Source: CAZVPF01 sp964628195
Lineage (GTDB): Bacteria; Planctomycetota; Phycisphaerae; Sedimentisphaerales; Anaerohalosphaeraceae
NCBI GenBank assembly: GCA_964628195.1
Contig: CAZVPF010000016.1
Coordinates: forward strand, 12,843-76,842
Reading direction: 5' to 3'
DNA: 64,000 nt
In this document: one piece after another, positions 26,427 to 37,100 of the stretch
Layout: every line of letters starts with the position of its first letter
Numbering within the stretch: the first letter of the stretch is position 1
The notes under the pieces: model-generated
Databases searched by the model: none
What the model was told of the DNA's origin: nothing
What the model saw: only the letters and a program-made list of their open reading frames with translations
Program-made: the position numbers and the translations under genes

Positions 26427-26528
26427 TATTCCATCCTGTTTTTTTTCGGTGTCTGATAATTGAACATTGGGGGCGGTTTGGGCAGTGAAAACGGTCATAT
26501 TTCATATAAAAAGGGGATTTTAGCATCC

Positions 26529-26544
26529 CGGCACGCTAATTGCT
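26529..26544 (+). promoter_or_regulatory. Second sigma-54 promoter, upstream of the pseudo-glycosyltransferase gene
   Basis: CGGCAC at 26529-26534 and TTGCT at 26540-26544, with exactly ten bases between the GG and GC elements. Only the first base departs from TGGCAC. Predicted start is near 26555, about 40 bases before the next ATG, in a 167-bp gap within an otherwise tightly packed gene run. Confidence 0.75.
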
Positions 26545-26593
26545 TATTTATTAGAAGATTAATTTTGCGAACTTAACATATAGGAGACTTGAA

Positions 26594-28438
26594 ATGTCGA
26601 CGAATTCAAATCTTTATGAAACGGCCCTTTCGCTGGCGGAGAGCGGAGAATATCAGCAGGCACTCGATAAGTTCAGCGAGTATTTGAGTTCAAACCCCGG
26701 TGACGGGCAGGCGTGGAACGACACGGGCGCAGTTCTGTTCTGTATGGGGCAAAACGATAAGGCGATCGAGCACTTCAAAAAGGCCCGGGAAATACTCGGT
26801 GTCACGAGGGATTCAGCGGAGGTTATCTGGAACCTTTGTGAGGCGTCAATTTCGGCGCGGCGTCCGGGCGAGGCGGTTGGCTGTATCGGTGATCTTGACA
26901 ATCTCGGCATTTTGAACCCGGATGTACTTAACAGGCTGGCGAATTGTTTCCTTGAGAATAATGACCTTGCCGGGGGTGTTGAGATGATGCTCAAGTCTCT
27001 TGAAATGGCGGAGGAGCAGGACATACTTACGCCCATGATCGAGGTTGTTCGGAGCAAACGCGCGAAAGTCGCCGTGGTCTGTGAGAACGAGACCGAACAG
27101 ATGCACAGGCTCATGGATTATCTCGACAGGCGTTACCCTGTAAAGCTTTACTCGTGGGGGCAGATGGAGCAGTTCAGGTTTGAGCAGGACCAGAGCGATG
27201 TGATCTGGTTCGAGGGATGCAATTCTCAGACCGCGGGGATAATAAACGGCCTTGGGGACAAGAAAGTGGTTCTTAATCTAAACGCCGTTAATGGTCCGAG
27301 CCAGTGGCTTGGCATGGTCGACGCCGAAAAAGTCGACATTTTCGTGCTGCCGGGCGATAAAGCGATTCAAAGCGAGATACTTAACGTGGTCGGTGATGTT
27401 CGCAACAAGTCTTTCGCAGCCGATGTAAGCGGCGGGGTTGATGTTGAGAGCTTCCGGTTATCCGATAAAAGCATAGGCAAGAATATCGTGTGCCTGGGGG
27501 ATTTCGACCATGAGAATAATCCCGTTGTTTTGCTTCTTTGCATGCAGAAGCTGAACTTTATCGATTCGGGTTATCATCTTTATCTTGCGGGCGATTTCCG
27601 TGAGGCCAGTGTTGAAAATACGGTTCGTCATATTATCAGCTCCAACGGTTTAAGTGAAAAGGTTACTATCGAGGCGTTGCCGAGAGACCTTAACGCATGG
27701 CTTGCAGACAAGCATTATGTCGCATCGAGCAGTACAGGTGCGGCGGGGCTTGAGAAGGTGCAGGCGGCGATGGCGTGCGGTTTGAAGCCCGTGGTTTTCA
27801 ATACGCCGGCGGCGTGCGAACGGTTTGGGGAGGAGTACCTTTTCAATATTGCCGAACATTTCTGCAGGGAAATAACACAGGGAAGTTTTGAGCCGAAAAA
27901 ATACCGGCAAGCTGTTGAGGGCAGGTTCAATAACAAGTCTATGTTCATGCTGGTAAACGGAATTATCATCGGTCTTGAGAAAGATGTACTTGAGAAGAAG
28001 CAAAATGAGGGGCCAGTCCACGAACAGACGAACACTCAAGAAGTCTCGGTTTCTTCGGGCGCTTCGGTCGGTCAAAGCGGTACGGTGAGCCGACAAAGGC
28101 GAAAGGCCATACCGATCGAACATGTTGACCCGCTTGACAACAAGGACCAGATACCGATGAAGGTCAACACGGCGATGCAGGAGCAGTTCCAGAGCAGCAA
28201 GGCCGGGCGGGCCGCGCGTGAGGCATCGGAGGCGCTCAGGCAGGTTATCAGGAAAAAAGCCAACCAGTCCGAGCCTTGGAACGAGCAGAACAGCGCTGTC
28301 GAGTCGCAGCTTGGCGGTTCGGCGAGTCTTGACGATTCGATCCGTGAAAACCGGGTTAAGAGCTCGGCGAGTGAGTTTGCGGGTAAAACCAATCCATTCC
28401 GCGAGGCACTGAGGAAGCTGGAAAACACCAACGCCTGA
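26594..28438 (+). CDS. TPR protein with a catalytically degenerate GT4 glycosyltransferase domain
   Basis: A paralogue of the preceding gene, 614 residues. TPR residues (about 1-75; AWNDTGAVLFCMGQNDKAI) and the GT-B domain (about 150-455) align along the length, sharing landmarks such as SDVIWFEGC, GGVDVESF, YHLYLAGDF and LADKHYVASSS. Both glutamates of the EX7E motif are lost: the stretch reads TGAAGLEKVQAAMACG, and the NLRDVKNP basic motif has become DFDHENNP. It is therefore probably not an active transferase but could bind a sugar or a partner. A polar, Ser/Gln/Arg-rich tail (about 470-614) is unique to this copy. Good site AGGAG precedes the ATG. It has its own sigma-54 promoter. Confidence 0.78.
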   Translation: MSTNSNLYETALSLAESGEYQQALDKFSEYLSSNPGDGQAWNDTGAVLFCMGQNDKAIEHFKKAREILGVTRDSAEVIWNLCEASISARRPGEAVGCIGDLDNLGILNPDVLNRLANCFLENNDLAGGVEMMLKSLEMAEEQDILTPMIEVVRSKRAKVAVVCENETEQMHRLMDYLDRRYPVKLYSWGQMEQFRFEQDQSDVIWFEGCNSQTAGIINGLGDKKVVLNLNAVNGPSQWLGMVDAEKVDIFVLPGDKAIQSEILNVVGDVRNKSFAADVSGGVDVESFRLSDKSIGKNIVCLGDFDHENNPVVLLLCMQKLNFIDSGYHLYLAGDFREASVENTVRHIISSNGLSEKVTIEALPRDLNAWLADKHYVASSSTGAAGLEKVQAAMACGLKPVVFNTPAACERFGEEYLFNIAEHFCREITQGSFEPKKYRQAVEGRFNNKSMFMLVNGIIIGLEKDVLEKKQNEGPVHEQTNTQEVSVSSGASVGQSGTVSRQRRKAIPIEHVDPLDNKDQIPMKVNTAMQEQFQSSKAGRAAREASEALRQVIRKKANQSEPWNEQNSAVESQLGGSASLDDSIRENRVKSSASEFAGKTNPFREALRKLENTNA

Positions 28439-28513
28439 TTTTGTGCACTGCCGGAATACGAATAGTTGTATGTTCAAGCATTGACGATTTAATTAAACAT
28501 TCGGAATCAAAAC

Positions 28514-30097
28514 TTGTCGATGGTCAATAATCTTTACAAAACCGGGCCGCTTGTTACGGTCCTCATATCGACTTATAACAGGCCGAGGTATCTTACCGAG
28601 GCTCTGGCGAGCATTTTCGCGCAGAGTTATGAGAATTTCGAAGTTATTCTCACGCGTGACGGCGGGGCGAGCGTTCGCCATGTTGTCGAACAGTTTGACG
28701 ACGAGAGGCTGATATTTGTTGACAGGGATGAGAACCGCGGGCTTGCTTACTCTTTCAACCGGGCGCTTGAGAGGGCACGGGGGAAATATGTCTGCTATCT
28801 CGGTGACGACGATTTGTTTTACCCGGAGCACATTGAAACTCTTGTAGATGCGCTTGAAAGAAATCCGCAGTACAAGGTTGCGTACACCGATTTGTATAAG
28901 GCGCATTGCAGGATCGAGGAAGACGGCAGCCGGACGGTTCTGGCCAAGAACGTCGAGATAAGCAGGGACTTTGACCGCTGGATAATGTTTCACTTTAACC
29001 ATTCCCTGCATGTGAGCGTTATGCACGACAGGCAGCTTTTCATGCAGGCAGGGGGATATAACGAGAAGCTGGATGTGCTGATCGACTGGGACATGACCCG
29101 GAAGCTTTGTTTTTACACGGACTTTCTTCACATTCATAAAATAACCGGTGAGTTTTACGCTCCAGTTCACGACTGTGACAGGATTTCTGTCAAGAAGCGA
29201 AAAAACGTAAACGAGTATATGATAAATTTACTGACGATTCGCACGACCCGGCCTCCGAAGCCCTGGCCGCGGACAGCGGATCTTTCGGTGGTGATACTTG
29301 GCGAGTCGCTTGACCGGAAGGTTGTAAAGTTAATACAGGATATCTGGTCCCACAGTTTTTTCCCCCATCAGGTCTACCTGCCGTTTCCGGAACAGCAGTT
29401 AAATGGATTTAAATCTGTCGTCCCTAATCTGGTAGGAGTCCCGTTGGAGTCACCTTGTCCGGCGGCCGAGCGCATGGATGCCGCTCTTGAAGTTTGTGAA
29501 GGAGAGTACACGGCGATAGTCCCGGCCGACTATGAGGTGGACCTGAAGGGGTTTATGTGGGTTGAGAAGTCACTTTGGCCTTTGATGAAACTTGACGAAC
29601 CGAATACGGGTTTTATGGTCCCCGAGCTTAAGCCGGGGCAGTTCGGCGGTGTCTTCAGGACCGACGAGCTTCGCCGGGCGCGGGATGGATGCCGGCAGAT
29701 GGATATCGAGGAGTCGCTCGCTTCGGCGGGGATTATGATGAGGGAGACCGATATCGAGCAGTATCCCTTCCAGTTCGATTTCCTGCTTGCCCATGCCGAC
29801 AGGCTTGAAAGCGAGGGCCGGTACCGGGAGTGCGTTAAGGTTTTCGAGCATTTGTGGACAAATTATCAGAACGAGCACTGGATGAAGACGAGGTGTGCGA
29901 ATGTTTTTAACAAGCTGGAGGCTTATGAAAAAACGATAGAGTTGATAGGTCCGGTGAACCGGGAGAAACCGACGCCTTCGACGCTTCTGCTCGAGGCTCG
30001 GGCGCACAAAGGCAGGGAGGACTTTGTCGGGGCGATAGGATGTTATGAAAAAGCAAAAAGTATACTTGATGGAAGAGAACTGACATGGAATCTTTGA
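28514..30097 (+). CDS. GT2 glycosyltransferase with TPR-like C-terminus
   Basis: A 527-residue protein whose first 230 residues are a GT-A family 2 transferase: TVLISTYNRPRYLTEALASI, then LTRDGGAS and the metal-binding LGDDDLFYP near residue 98. The middle (about 255-400) is less clear and may be a second, weak GT-like module. The C-terminal 130 residues look like helical repeats (YRECVKVFEHLWTNYQNEH, FVGAIGCYEKAKSIL). The TTG at 28514 has GGA at proper spacing; an ATG two codons later is the alternative. It overlaps the following TPR gene by 13 bp. Probably part of the same flagellar or surface glycosylation set. Confidence 0.78.
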   Translation: MSMVNNLYKTGPLVTVLISTYNRPRYLTEALASIFAQSYENFEVILTRDGGASVRHVVEQFDDERLIFVDRDENRGLAYSFNRALERARGKYVCYLGDDDLFYPEHIETLVDALERNPQYKVAYTDLYKAHCRIEEDGSRTVLAKNVEISRDFDRWIMFHFNHSLHVSVMHDRQLFMQAGGYNEKLDVLIDWDMTRKLCFYTDFLHIHKITGEFYAPVHDCDRISVKKRKNVNEYMINLLTIRTTRPPKPWPRTADLSVVILGESLDRKVVKLIQDIWSHSFFPHQVYLPFPEQQLNGFKSVVPNLVGVPLESPCPAAERMDAALEVCEGEYTAIVPADYEVDLKGFMWVEKSLWPLMKLDEPNTGFMVPELKPGQFGGVFRTDELRRARDGCRQMDIEESLASAGIMMRETDIEQYPFQFDFLLAHADRLESEGRYRECVKVFEHLWTNYQNEHWMKTRCANVFNKLEAYEKTIELIGPVNREKPTPSTLLLEARAHKGREDFVGAIGCYEKAKSILDGRELTWNL

Positions 30098-30705
30098 ACG
30101 GACTTAAAATACCGGAAAACGGGTGGTCGCAGCATTATGAAGTTGTTCGTGAGCTTGGGGACTGCTACGCGTCGGTAGGTGATTATGACAGCGCAAGGAA
30201 GTGCTACGAACAGGCGGCTTCACTGGACCCGGACGAAGCGGGTCCCTATATAGGGCTTGGTGTGGTTGAGATACAGCAGGGCAACCTGGAGCAGGGGAGG
30301 CTTTCTTTCAAGGTTGCTCTTCGACTTGACCCTAATAACTCGAAAGCAGTTTGCGGGCTGGCGATGGTCGAGCAGCAAAATGAAAATTACAAGGACTCTT
30401 TTGATTTATATTTGAGGAGCCTTGAACTGGATGTGAATAATTTTACAGCGCTTCTTGGGCTTTTCCAGATGTCGTGCCAGGTTGGTTCTTTCGAGAAGGT
30501 GATTTATTACCTTCATGAATACCTTGAACGGCACCCGGCGGACACTTCGGTTATGTTCTGCCTGGCGACGCTTTATCATAAAGATAAAAAGCCCGAGCGT
30601 GCGCAGGAGCTATTGAAAGACGTGCTCGTATTCGAACCGGAAAACGAGGAAGCGATAGACCTGCTTGAAGAAGTGGAACATGTAATGGCCGGACAGTCGG
30701 TGTAA
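30085..30705 (+). CDS. Tetratricopeptide-repeat protein
   Basis: A 206-residue protein made almost wholly of TPR units. At least four can be seen, for example ELGDCYASVGDYDSARKCYE, GLGVVEIQQGNLEQGRLSFK, and CLATLYHKDKKPERAQELLK. No signal peptide or enzyme motif is present. Its start overlaps the end of the GT2-TPR gene, whose own C-terminus is helical-repeat-like. The two may act as one scaffold, or may be the split halves of an ancestral longer TPR glycosyltransferase such as an OGT-like enzyme. It is followed 17 bp later by a small chaperone-like gene. Confidence 0.82.
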   Translation: MESLNGLKIPENGWSQHYEVVRELGDCYASVGDYDSARKCYEQAASLDPDEAGPYIGLGVVEIQQGNLEQGRLSFKVALRLDPNNSKAVCGLAMVEQQNENYKDSFDLYLRSLELDVNNFTALLGLFQMSCQVGSFEKVIYYLHEYLERHPADTSVMFCLATLYHKDKKPERAQELLKDVLVFEPENEEAIDLLEEVEHVMAGQSV

Positions 30706-30722
30706 TTAAATTAAGGATCGTT

Positions 30723-31073
30723 ATGAAATATGAGGACCAGGAATATAACCCTGACGGTGAGATAAGCAAGAGCGAATTCGAGCAGATGGTGAACTATCTT
30801 GAGAAGCTGCTGGGTGCGCAGATGGAGAATCTGCGGTCTTACAACCTTGAAGCGAGTTTGCGTTTTGCCGAACAGGCCGGTGTGGTTTCGCAGCAGATAG
30901 CGAGGACAGGTCTGCTGGAAAAGCCGGAGTTTGCGGGGCATAAGGAGCGTATCGAAAATCTTTACCGCGAGCTTGAGCTTGTTATTGCGACAGAGCAGGA
31001 TAATGTCGGCAATAAGCTGCGGCAGGTGAGGAAGGGGCTAAAGACGCTCGGTGCTTACGGGCAGGGGCATTGA
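30723..31073 (+). CDS. Small helical protein, possible FliT/FlgN-like flagellar chaperone
   Basis: A 116-residue acidic, all-helical protein with no signal or membrane segment. The heptad-like segments FEQMVNYLEKLLGAQMENLR and FAGHKERIENLYRELELVI resemble the antiparallel helices of FliT- and FlgN-type export chaperones in length and character. It stands within the flagellar block, between a TPR gene and the giant glycosyltransferase, and not next to fliD as fliT usually is. The assignment is from size, helicity and position only; an adaptor for the glycosylation proteins is equally possible. AAGGATCGTT precedes the ATG. Confidence 0.55.
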   Translation: MKYEDQEYNPDGEISKSEFEQMVNYLEKLLGAQMENLRSYNLEASLRFAEQAGVVSQQIARTGLLEKPEFAGHKERIENLYRELELVIATEQDNVGNKLRQVRKGLKTLGAYGQGH

Positions 31074-31163
31074 TTTTGGAATTTACCGGCCATGCGGGAG
31101 TTTGTGAATAAGTTTTCCGCGGGCAGGTTTGATATTTAACGACTTTGAACAGGAGAAGTGAAT

Positions 31164-34100
31164 ATGCCGGGTATGACAATATTCGCCGTCCCAAAAGCGT
31201 TCGAGGGCAGCAACGCGGTTATTCAGCGCAACGCGATAATAAGCTGGACGAAGCTGAGGCCCCGGCCTGAGATATTTCTGTTCGGCGACGAGCCGGGGAC
31301 AGCGGAGATCGCCGATGAGCTGAACGTGACGCATATTCCGCGCGTGGAGAGAAATGAACTGGGTACGCCTCTGCTGAACTGCATATTTGAGCGGGCACAG
31401 GAGTATGCCTCGAGCAACATCTGCTGTTATGTTAACGCCGATATGATTTTGATGCAGGATTTTGCCGATGCGGCGGAGATTAGCGCGCGCAAATTCAGGG
31501 ATTTTGTCATGGTCGGTCAGCGGTGGGACGTGGATATCGAGCGGCCGATTAATTTTGACGGCAATTGGCAGGAGGCGGTTAAGCAGGAGGTTCAGGCGAG
31601 GGGTAAGCTTCACGCGGTGACGGGTGTTGATTATCTTGTTTTCAACAGGCCTTTCTGGAATGATATGCCTGCTTTTGCGGTGGGTCGGGCGGCGTGGAAC
31701 AACTGGCTGGTTTATGAGACGCTTGTTAAGCAAAGGCCGGTTGTCGACGCTACGCAGGTTGTATGTGCGGTGCATCAGAATCACGATTATCATCATGTGC
31801 CCGGCGGAGACGGCAGAAGCTGGGAAGGGCCCGAAGTTCGCAAGAACCGGGCGCTTGCGGGCAACGAGTGCACGGATTATGGTTTTATATCGAATGCGAA
31901 CTTTGTTTTGACCGGAGAGGGCACAAAGGCTAAGCACCCGCTGCGGAAGTATCCGCCGTCAAGGGCGTTTATCGAGTTTGAGCAGAGCAGGCTTTACCTT
32001 GAAGCTGAAGAAATGACAAAGAAAGGCGACGCCCGGGGCGCACTGGCGAAGCTGGACGAGGCGAACTTTTTCAAGAAGGGCAACACCCAGGTTCTTTATG
32101 CAAGGGCGGTTGTTATGGCAGAGCTTGGGATGCTGGATGAGGCTCTTGCCGACGCGGAAAAGCTCTGCGAGCTGACGGGCAACAGCGCGGAAAGCACGGA
32201 CCTGTTTAATAAGCTGCAAAAGATATCGAGCAAGGCGGGCGGTAAAACCGGGGCCGGGTCAAATATACAAAACAGCGCGGAGGCAAGTCGAGGCGGCGGG
32301 CCGAAGTTCAGCTTTGTTATGATCGTTCTAAACGGCATGCCGTTTATCGAGTACAGCCTTAAAAGCGTTTACGATTTCGCTCATGAAATAATCATAGTCG
32401 AGGGTGCGGTAAAGGACTGCATGTTCGCGGCGAACCAGGACGGTTCGAGCAGGGACGGGACTGTTGAGTTTATTAAATCCTTCCCGGACCCGGGGGGCAA
32501 GATACGGCTGGTGCAGGGGGGATGGCCTGAGAAGTGTGAGATGCAGAACGAGGCGCTTAAGTATGTCAGCGGTGATTATGTTTGGCTGATCGACTCTGAT
32601 GAGGTTTATAAAAGGCAGCATCTTGAAAAGGTCAGGGAGCTTGTCAGCAGCGACCCGGAGATAACGCAGGTTAATTTTATTCCGGACAACTTCTGGAAGG
32701 GGCTGGATTATACATTTGTTTCGCCCCAATTCAGTCAGAAGCCTGCGCATTACAGACGGGTATTCAAGTTCAGGCAGGGATGCAGGTTTGTAACTCACCG
32801 GCCTCCGACGATGGTCTGGCCGGGCGAGAAGGTTTCGACAGAGCAGATCAAGCCGGTCGAGGCGGAGGTTACCCGTCAGATGGGCATTAAACTGTATCAC
32901 TACAGTTATGTTCTGGACAGCCAGGTGCGGCAGAAGATGGAGCTTTACCGTCGATACGGCTGGGAGAAGTCGTGGGGTGTTGATTTCGGGTACTGGTATA
33001 ACAACTGTTTTTGCAAGTGGACGCCGGAGAACCGCCGGCAGGTCGAGCAAAGCTACCCGCTGTGGTCGAATGACCGTAATACGCGGACTTGTCTGTTCGA
33101 GGATTCGCACCCGGAGGTTATGGCGGACTTTGCGCGAAAATTTGTAGAGACCGGCCTGGGGGGCAAGGTTATGCGCTATGTCGCAGGCGCTATAGCGGAG
33201 CTGAAAACGCAAAAGGCGGGGCCTGTTTACGCGATAGAGACCGGTACGATAAGGAGCTACGAAGAGAAGCATGAGAGCACGCTGCATATTTCAAACGCTC
33301 TTGGAGAGAGGGGGAAACTGGTTTCGGTCGACCTTGAAGAAGATTCGATACGCATAAGCAGAGATATTTGCAAAAACGCGGAGAATGTGGAGTGGGTGCT
33401 TTCGGATTCGATTTCTTACCTTAAGAATTATACGGGCCCGAAGCTGGATCTTGCTTTTCTTGACTCGGCTAACGACGCGGAACTGATTTTCCAGGAGATG
33501 GCGCTTGTTTGCGGACACATTAACCCGGGAGGGGTTTTAATTGTTGACGATGCCGGTGTGCTGCCGGACGGGTCGGGGATTGAGAACCAGAGCGGGGCAA
33601 AGAAGGGGCACATGGTCTGGCAGTTTTTGGTCGGTATCGGTATCAGGCCGGAAGTTCTGGAAACATCGACGGGGCACGGAACGCAGATAAAGCTGAAAAT
33701 GACCGCAGAGGTGCTCGAACGGGTTCGGAAAGGCCTGAACGACATTTATAATTTGGACGAGGCACAGGCAGAAGACAAGAGCAGGAGCGAAGCCGATAAT
33801 TTGCAGCAGTGTACAGCGGGGGCAGCGGGGGGTTCAGCGGCGCAAAAAAAAAATGACCGTCTGAAAAAAGACTCAGGTGAAGTAAACAGGATACTTTTTG
33901 TCCGCACGGACATGATAGGTGATAATATTCTCGGGGCGACGATGTTAAGGCCTTTGTCGGAGTCTTACCCCGGAGCGTCGATAACGGTTGTGTGCCAGGA
34001 ACACATCGCCGAACTGTACGAAAACATTCCTTATGTGAAGCGGATTATCACGTTCGACAGGAAACGGGCGATCAAGGATCAGGGTTATAAGAGCCAGATT

Positions 34101-37100
34101 CTTTCACAGGTGCAGTCGGAGGCGGCGGATATCTGCATTAACTCTGTCTATTCACGAGAGCTGCTTACGGACGAAATCTGCATAGCGAGCGGGGCGGGTT
34201 TTAAGGCTGCATTTGACGGGGACCTGTGCAATATCGCACCGGCGGTTAAAAATGAAACAAGCAAACATTATAACCTTATCGTCAAGGTTGACAACAACGG
34301 TGAAGACCGGTGTGAACTTGATAAGTATCGCAGGATGCTCGAAGAGATGGGTATTGGACAGGGGCCGGACGAGCCGATGCTTTATCTTACAGAGGAAGAC
34401 GAGTTGTTCGCAGAGGATGTATTCAGGCAAGCGGGTTTTGATCCGGAAAAGACGATTGCCTTTTTCGCAGGTGTTGACAGGCCTGAAAGGATTTACAGGA
34501 AATACGGCCCGGCGGTGGAGAGTTTCTGCAGGCGGCACGGTTTTTCGGTTATAGCGCTTGGCGGTGAGAGAGACCGGGAGATAAACGAGGAGAACCTGAA
34601 GCTGTATGGAGTCGACAGTATTAACCTTAGCGGAAAGACTACGCTTCGACAATGCGGGGCGATAATCAAGAAATGTGGGCTTGCATTCGGCGCCGAGACG
34701 GGTCTTGCTCATATTGCCTGCGCGGTGCGGACAAAGAACGTGATACTTCTGGGGGGCGGGCATTTCGGCAGGTTCATGCCTTATTCTGCTTATACGACGG
34801 CTGTTTCGGTTCCGCTGGAGTGTTACGGATGTGACTGGAGATGCAGGTACAATAACTACTACTGCATTGAATGGATGCGGCCCGAAATACTCGCACAGGC
34901 ACTGGAGGAGGCGTATGCCCGCCCAGTCGGCGAGAAGAGCAGGATATTGCTGCAAAGCAGGAAATACCATGAATGGTCAGAGGACCGTCCCGAATGGGTA
35001 TTTAACGCCGCGCTCACTGACTTGAATAAAGCGGAAGTTGTAAACTCGGATAAGGAAACGAGGTGTGATGAATTAAAGGGTCCGAAGTATCTTGTCTCTG
35101 CGATAGTTTCGACTTACAACTCGGAAAAGTTCATCGATGGATGTTTGAAGGATCTGGTGGAGCAGAGCCTTTATAGTCAGGGTAAAATGGAGATCGTAGT
35201 GGTGAACAGCGCTTCGGAGCAGAACGAGGAAGCTGTAATAAAACGCTACATGGCGCAGTACGATCACATCAAGTATATCCCGTGCGAGCAGCGCGAGACG
35301 ATATACGCGGCGTGGAACCGCGCGATTTGCGCAGCGGAGGGAAAGTATATTACCAACGCCAACGCCGACGACCGGCATCATCCGCAGATGCTTGAGAAAC
35401 TCGCGGCAGTGCTTGAGAGAAACCCGGACAAGTGCGGTGCTTACAGTAATTTTTACAAGACGGTTGTGGAGAACAGCCAATGGCACAATAAGGGTGAAGG
35501 TTTACGAAATGACGAGAGGCCGGATTTCGACAGGCAGAAACTTCTTGAGGGTTATTATCTCGGCCCGCAGCCAATGTGGAGAAAATCGCTACATGACGAG
35601 TTCGGTCTTTTCGACGAAAGCTTTAAGGTTGCCGGTGATTACGAATGGGGCCTGAGGGTTTCGCAGAAGTACGATTATATCTATGTGCCGGAGCTGCTGG
35701 GGCTTTATTATTATTCACCGGACAGTCTCGAAAGAAGCGCCGGCACGGTCGATAATGAAACACAAGTAATACAGTCGCTTTACAGGAACGCTAAAGGAGT
35801 TATAAGAAGACCTTTTGTTAATGAAACGCCTTGCATTTCAGTTGTAATGCGGAATTACAACAAGCAGAAGTATATAGGCGAGGCGATAGAGTCGATACAG
35901 AACCAGACCCTTAAAGACTGGGAACTTGTGATTGTTGACGATTGTTCGACCGACGAGTCGGTGCGGGAGGTCGAAAAATACCTTTCCGACAAGCGAATAA
36001 AGCTGGTGAGCATGGATATTAACAGCGGGGTTTCGGCGGCGGCGCGAAAAGGTATATCCGTCGCGGCAAGTCCTGTTGTCGCAATGTTCGACTCGGATGA
36101 TTTTCTACGGCGGGACAGTCTTGAGCTGCTTTTCGCTGAGCACGTTCTTGATCCTGATGCGGGGCTGGTGTATTCGCAGTTCGCTCACTGCGATGAGAAC
36201 CTAATTGTGAAGGAAGTCGGCTGGGCCGACAAAGTACCCGAAGGGAAAAACAACCTTGAAGCGGATAAAGTCGGGGCGATACGTTCTTACAAGAAAAAGT
36301 TTTATAATATGACTTCAGGCCATGACACCACATTTGCAAGCGCCGAAGATAAGGACATGAGTTATAAAATGGAGGAAGTTTCGGGTCTGAAGTTTCTTAA
36401 TGAGTGTTTGTACTATTACAGGCAGCTGCCGGACAATACCTCTATCGACCAGAAAAAACTTGTTTTCGGAACCCTTGCGCACGCCAAGGTGAAGATCAAT
36501 GCGGTGGTCCGCCGGTGCAACAGGATCGCAGAGCAAACCGGCGAGAACGCATCTCAAATGATCATTGACCAGCTTTCCAAACTGTATCATAACGACAAGC
36601 AGGTTCCGCAATATTTGAAAATAATCAATATCAGAAGGGATTATCTCGAAGAGCACACAGAGCAGGCGAAGCAGTGGAAAGACCTCGATGATGTTCAGTT
36701 TGTAATCAAAACAGCGGTTGAAATGCCCTTTAAGGATTTTATGAAATGCGTGGAGTCGTGCGTAAAGATAAAAAGTGAAACAAAAGTTACGGTTTACCTG
36801 ACCGCTTATAACATGGAGAAATATATCCGGCAGTCGCTTGAGTCGGTTCTTAACCAGACATACGTTGCACTTGAGATAATAGTTGTCGACGACGGGAGCA
36901 CGGACGGGACAGCGGAGGTCGTAAAGTCCTTCAGCGATAATCGTATCAGGTATATTTACCAGCCTCATTCATGCTGCGCCGCGGCGAGGAACCGCGCGGT
37001 ATCCGAGGCGACAGGCATTTATGTACTTAGCGTCGATGCTGACGATTTTATCGACCGTGATTATGTTGAGAAGATGATGGATTTTATACAGAAATGCCCG

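Noticed and set aside
28514..30705. Frameshift joining the GT2-TPR gene and the following TPR gene
   Set aside because: The overlap is only 13 bp and the second gene has its own ATG; translational coupling explains it as well, so a broken gene is not claimed.
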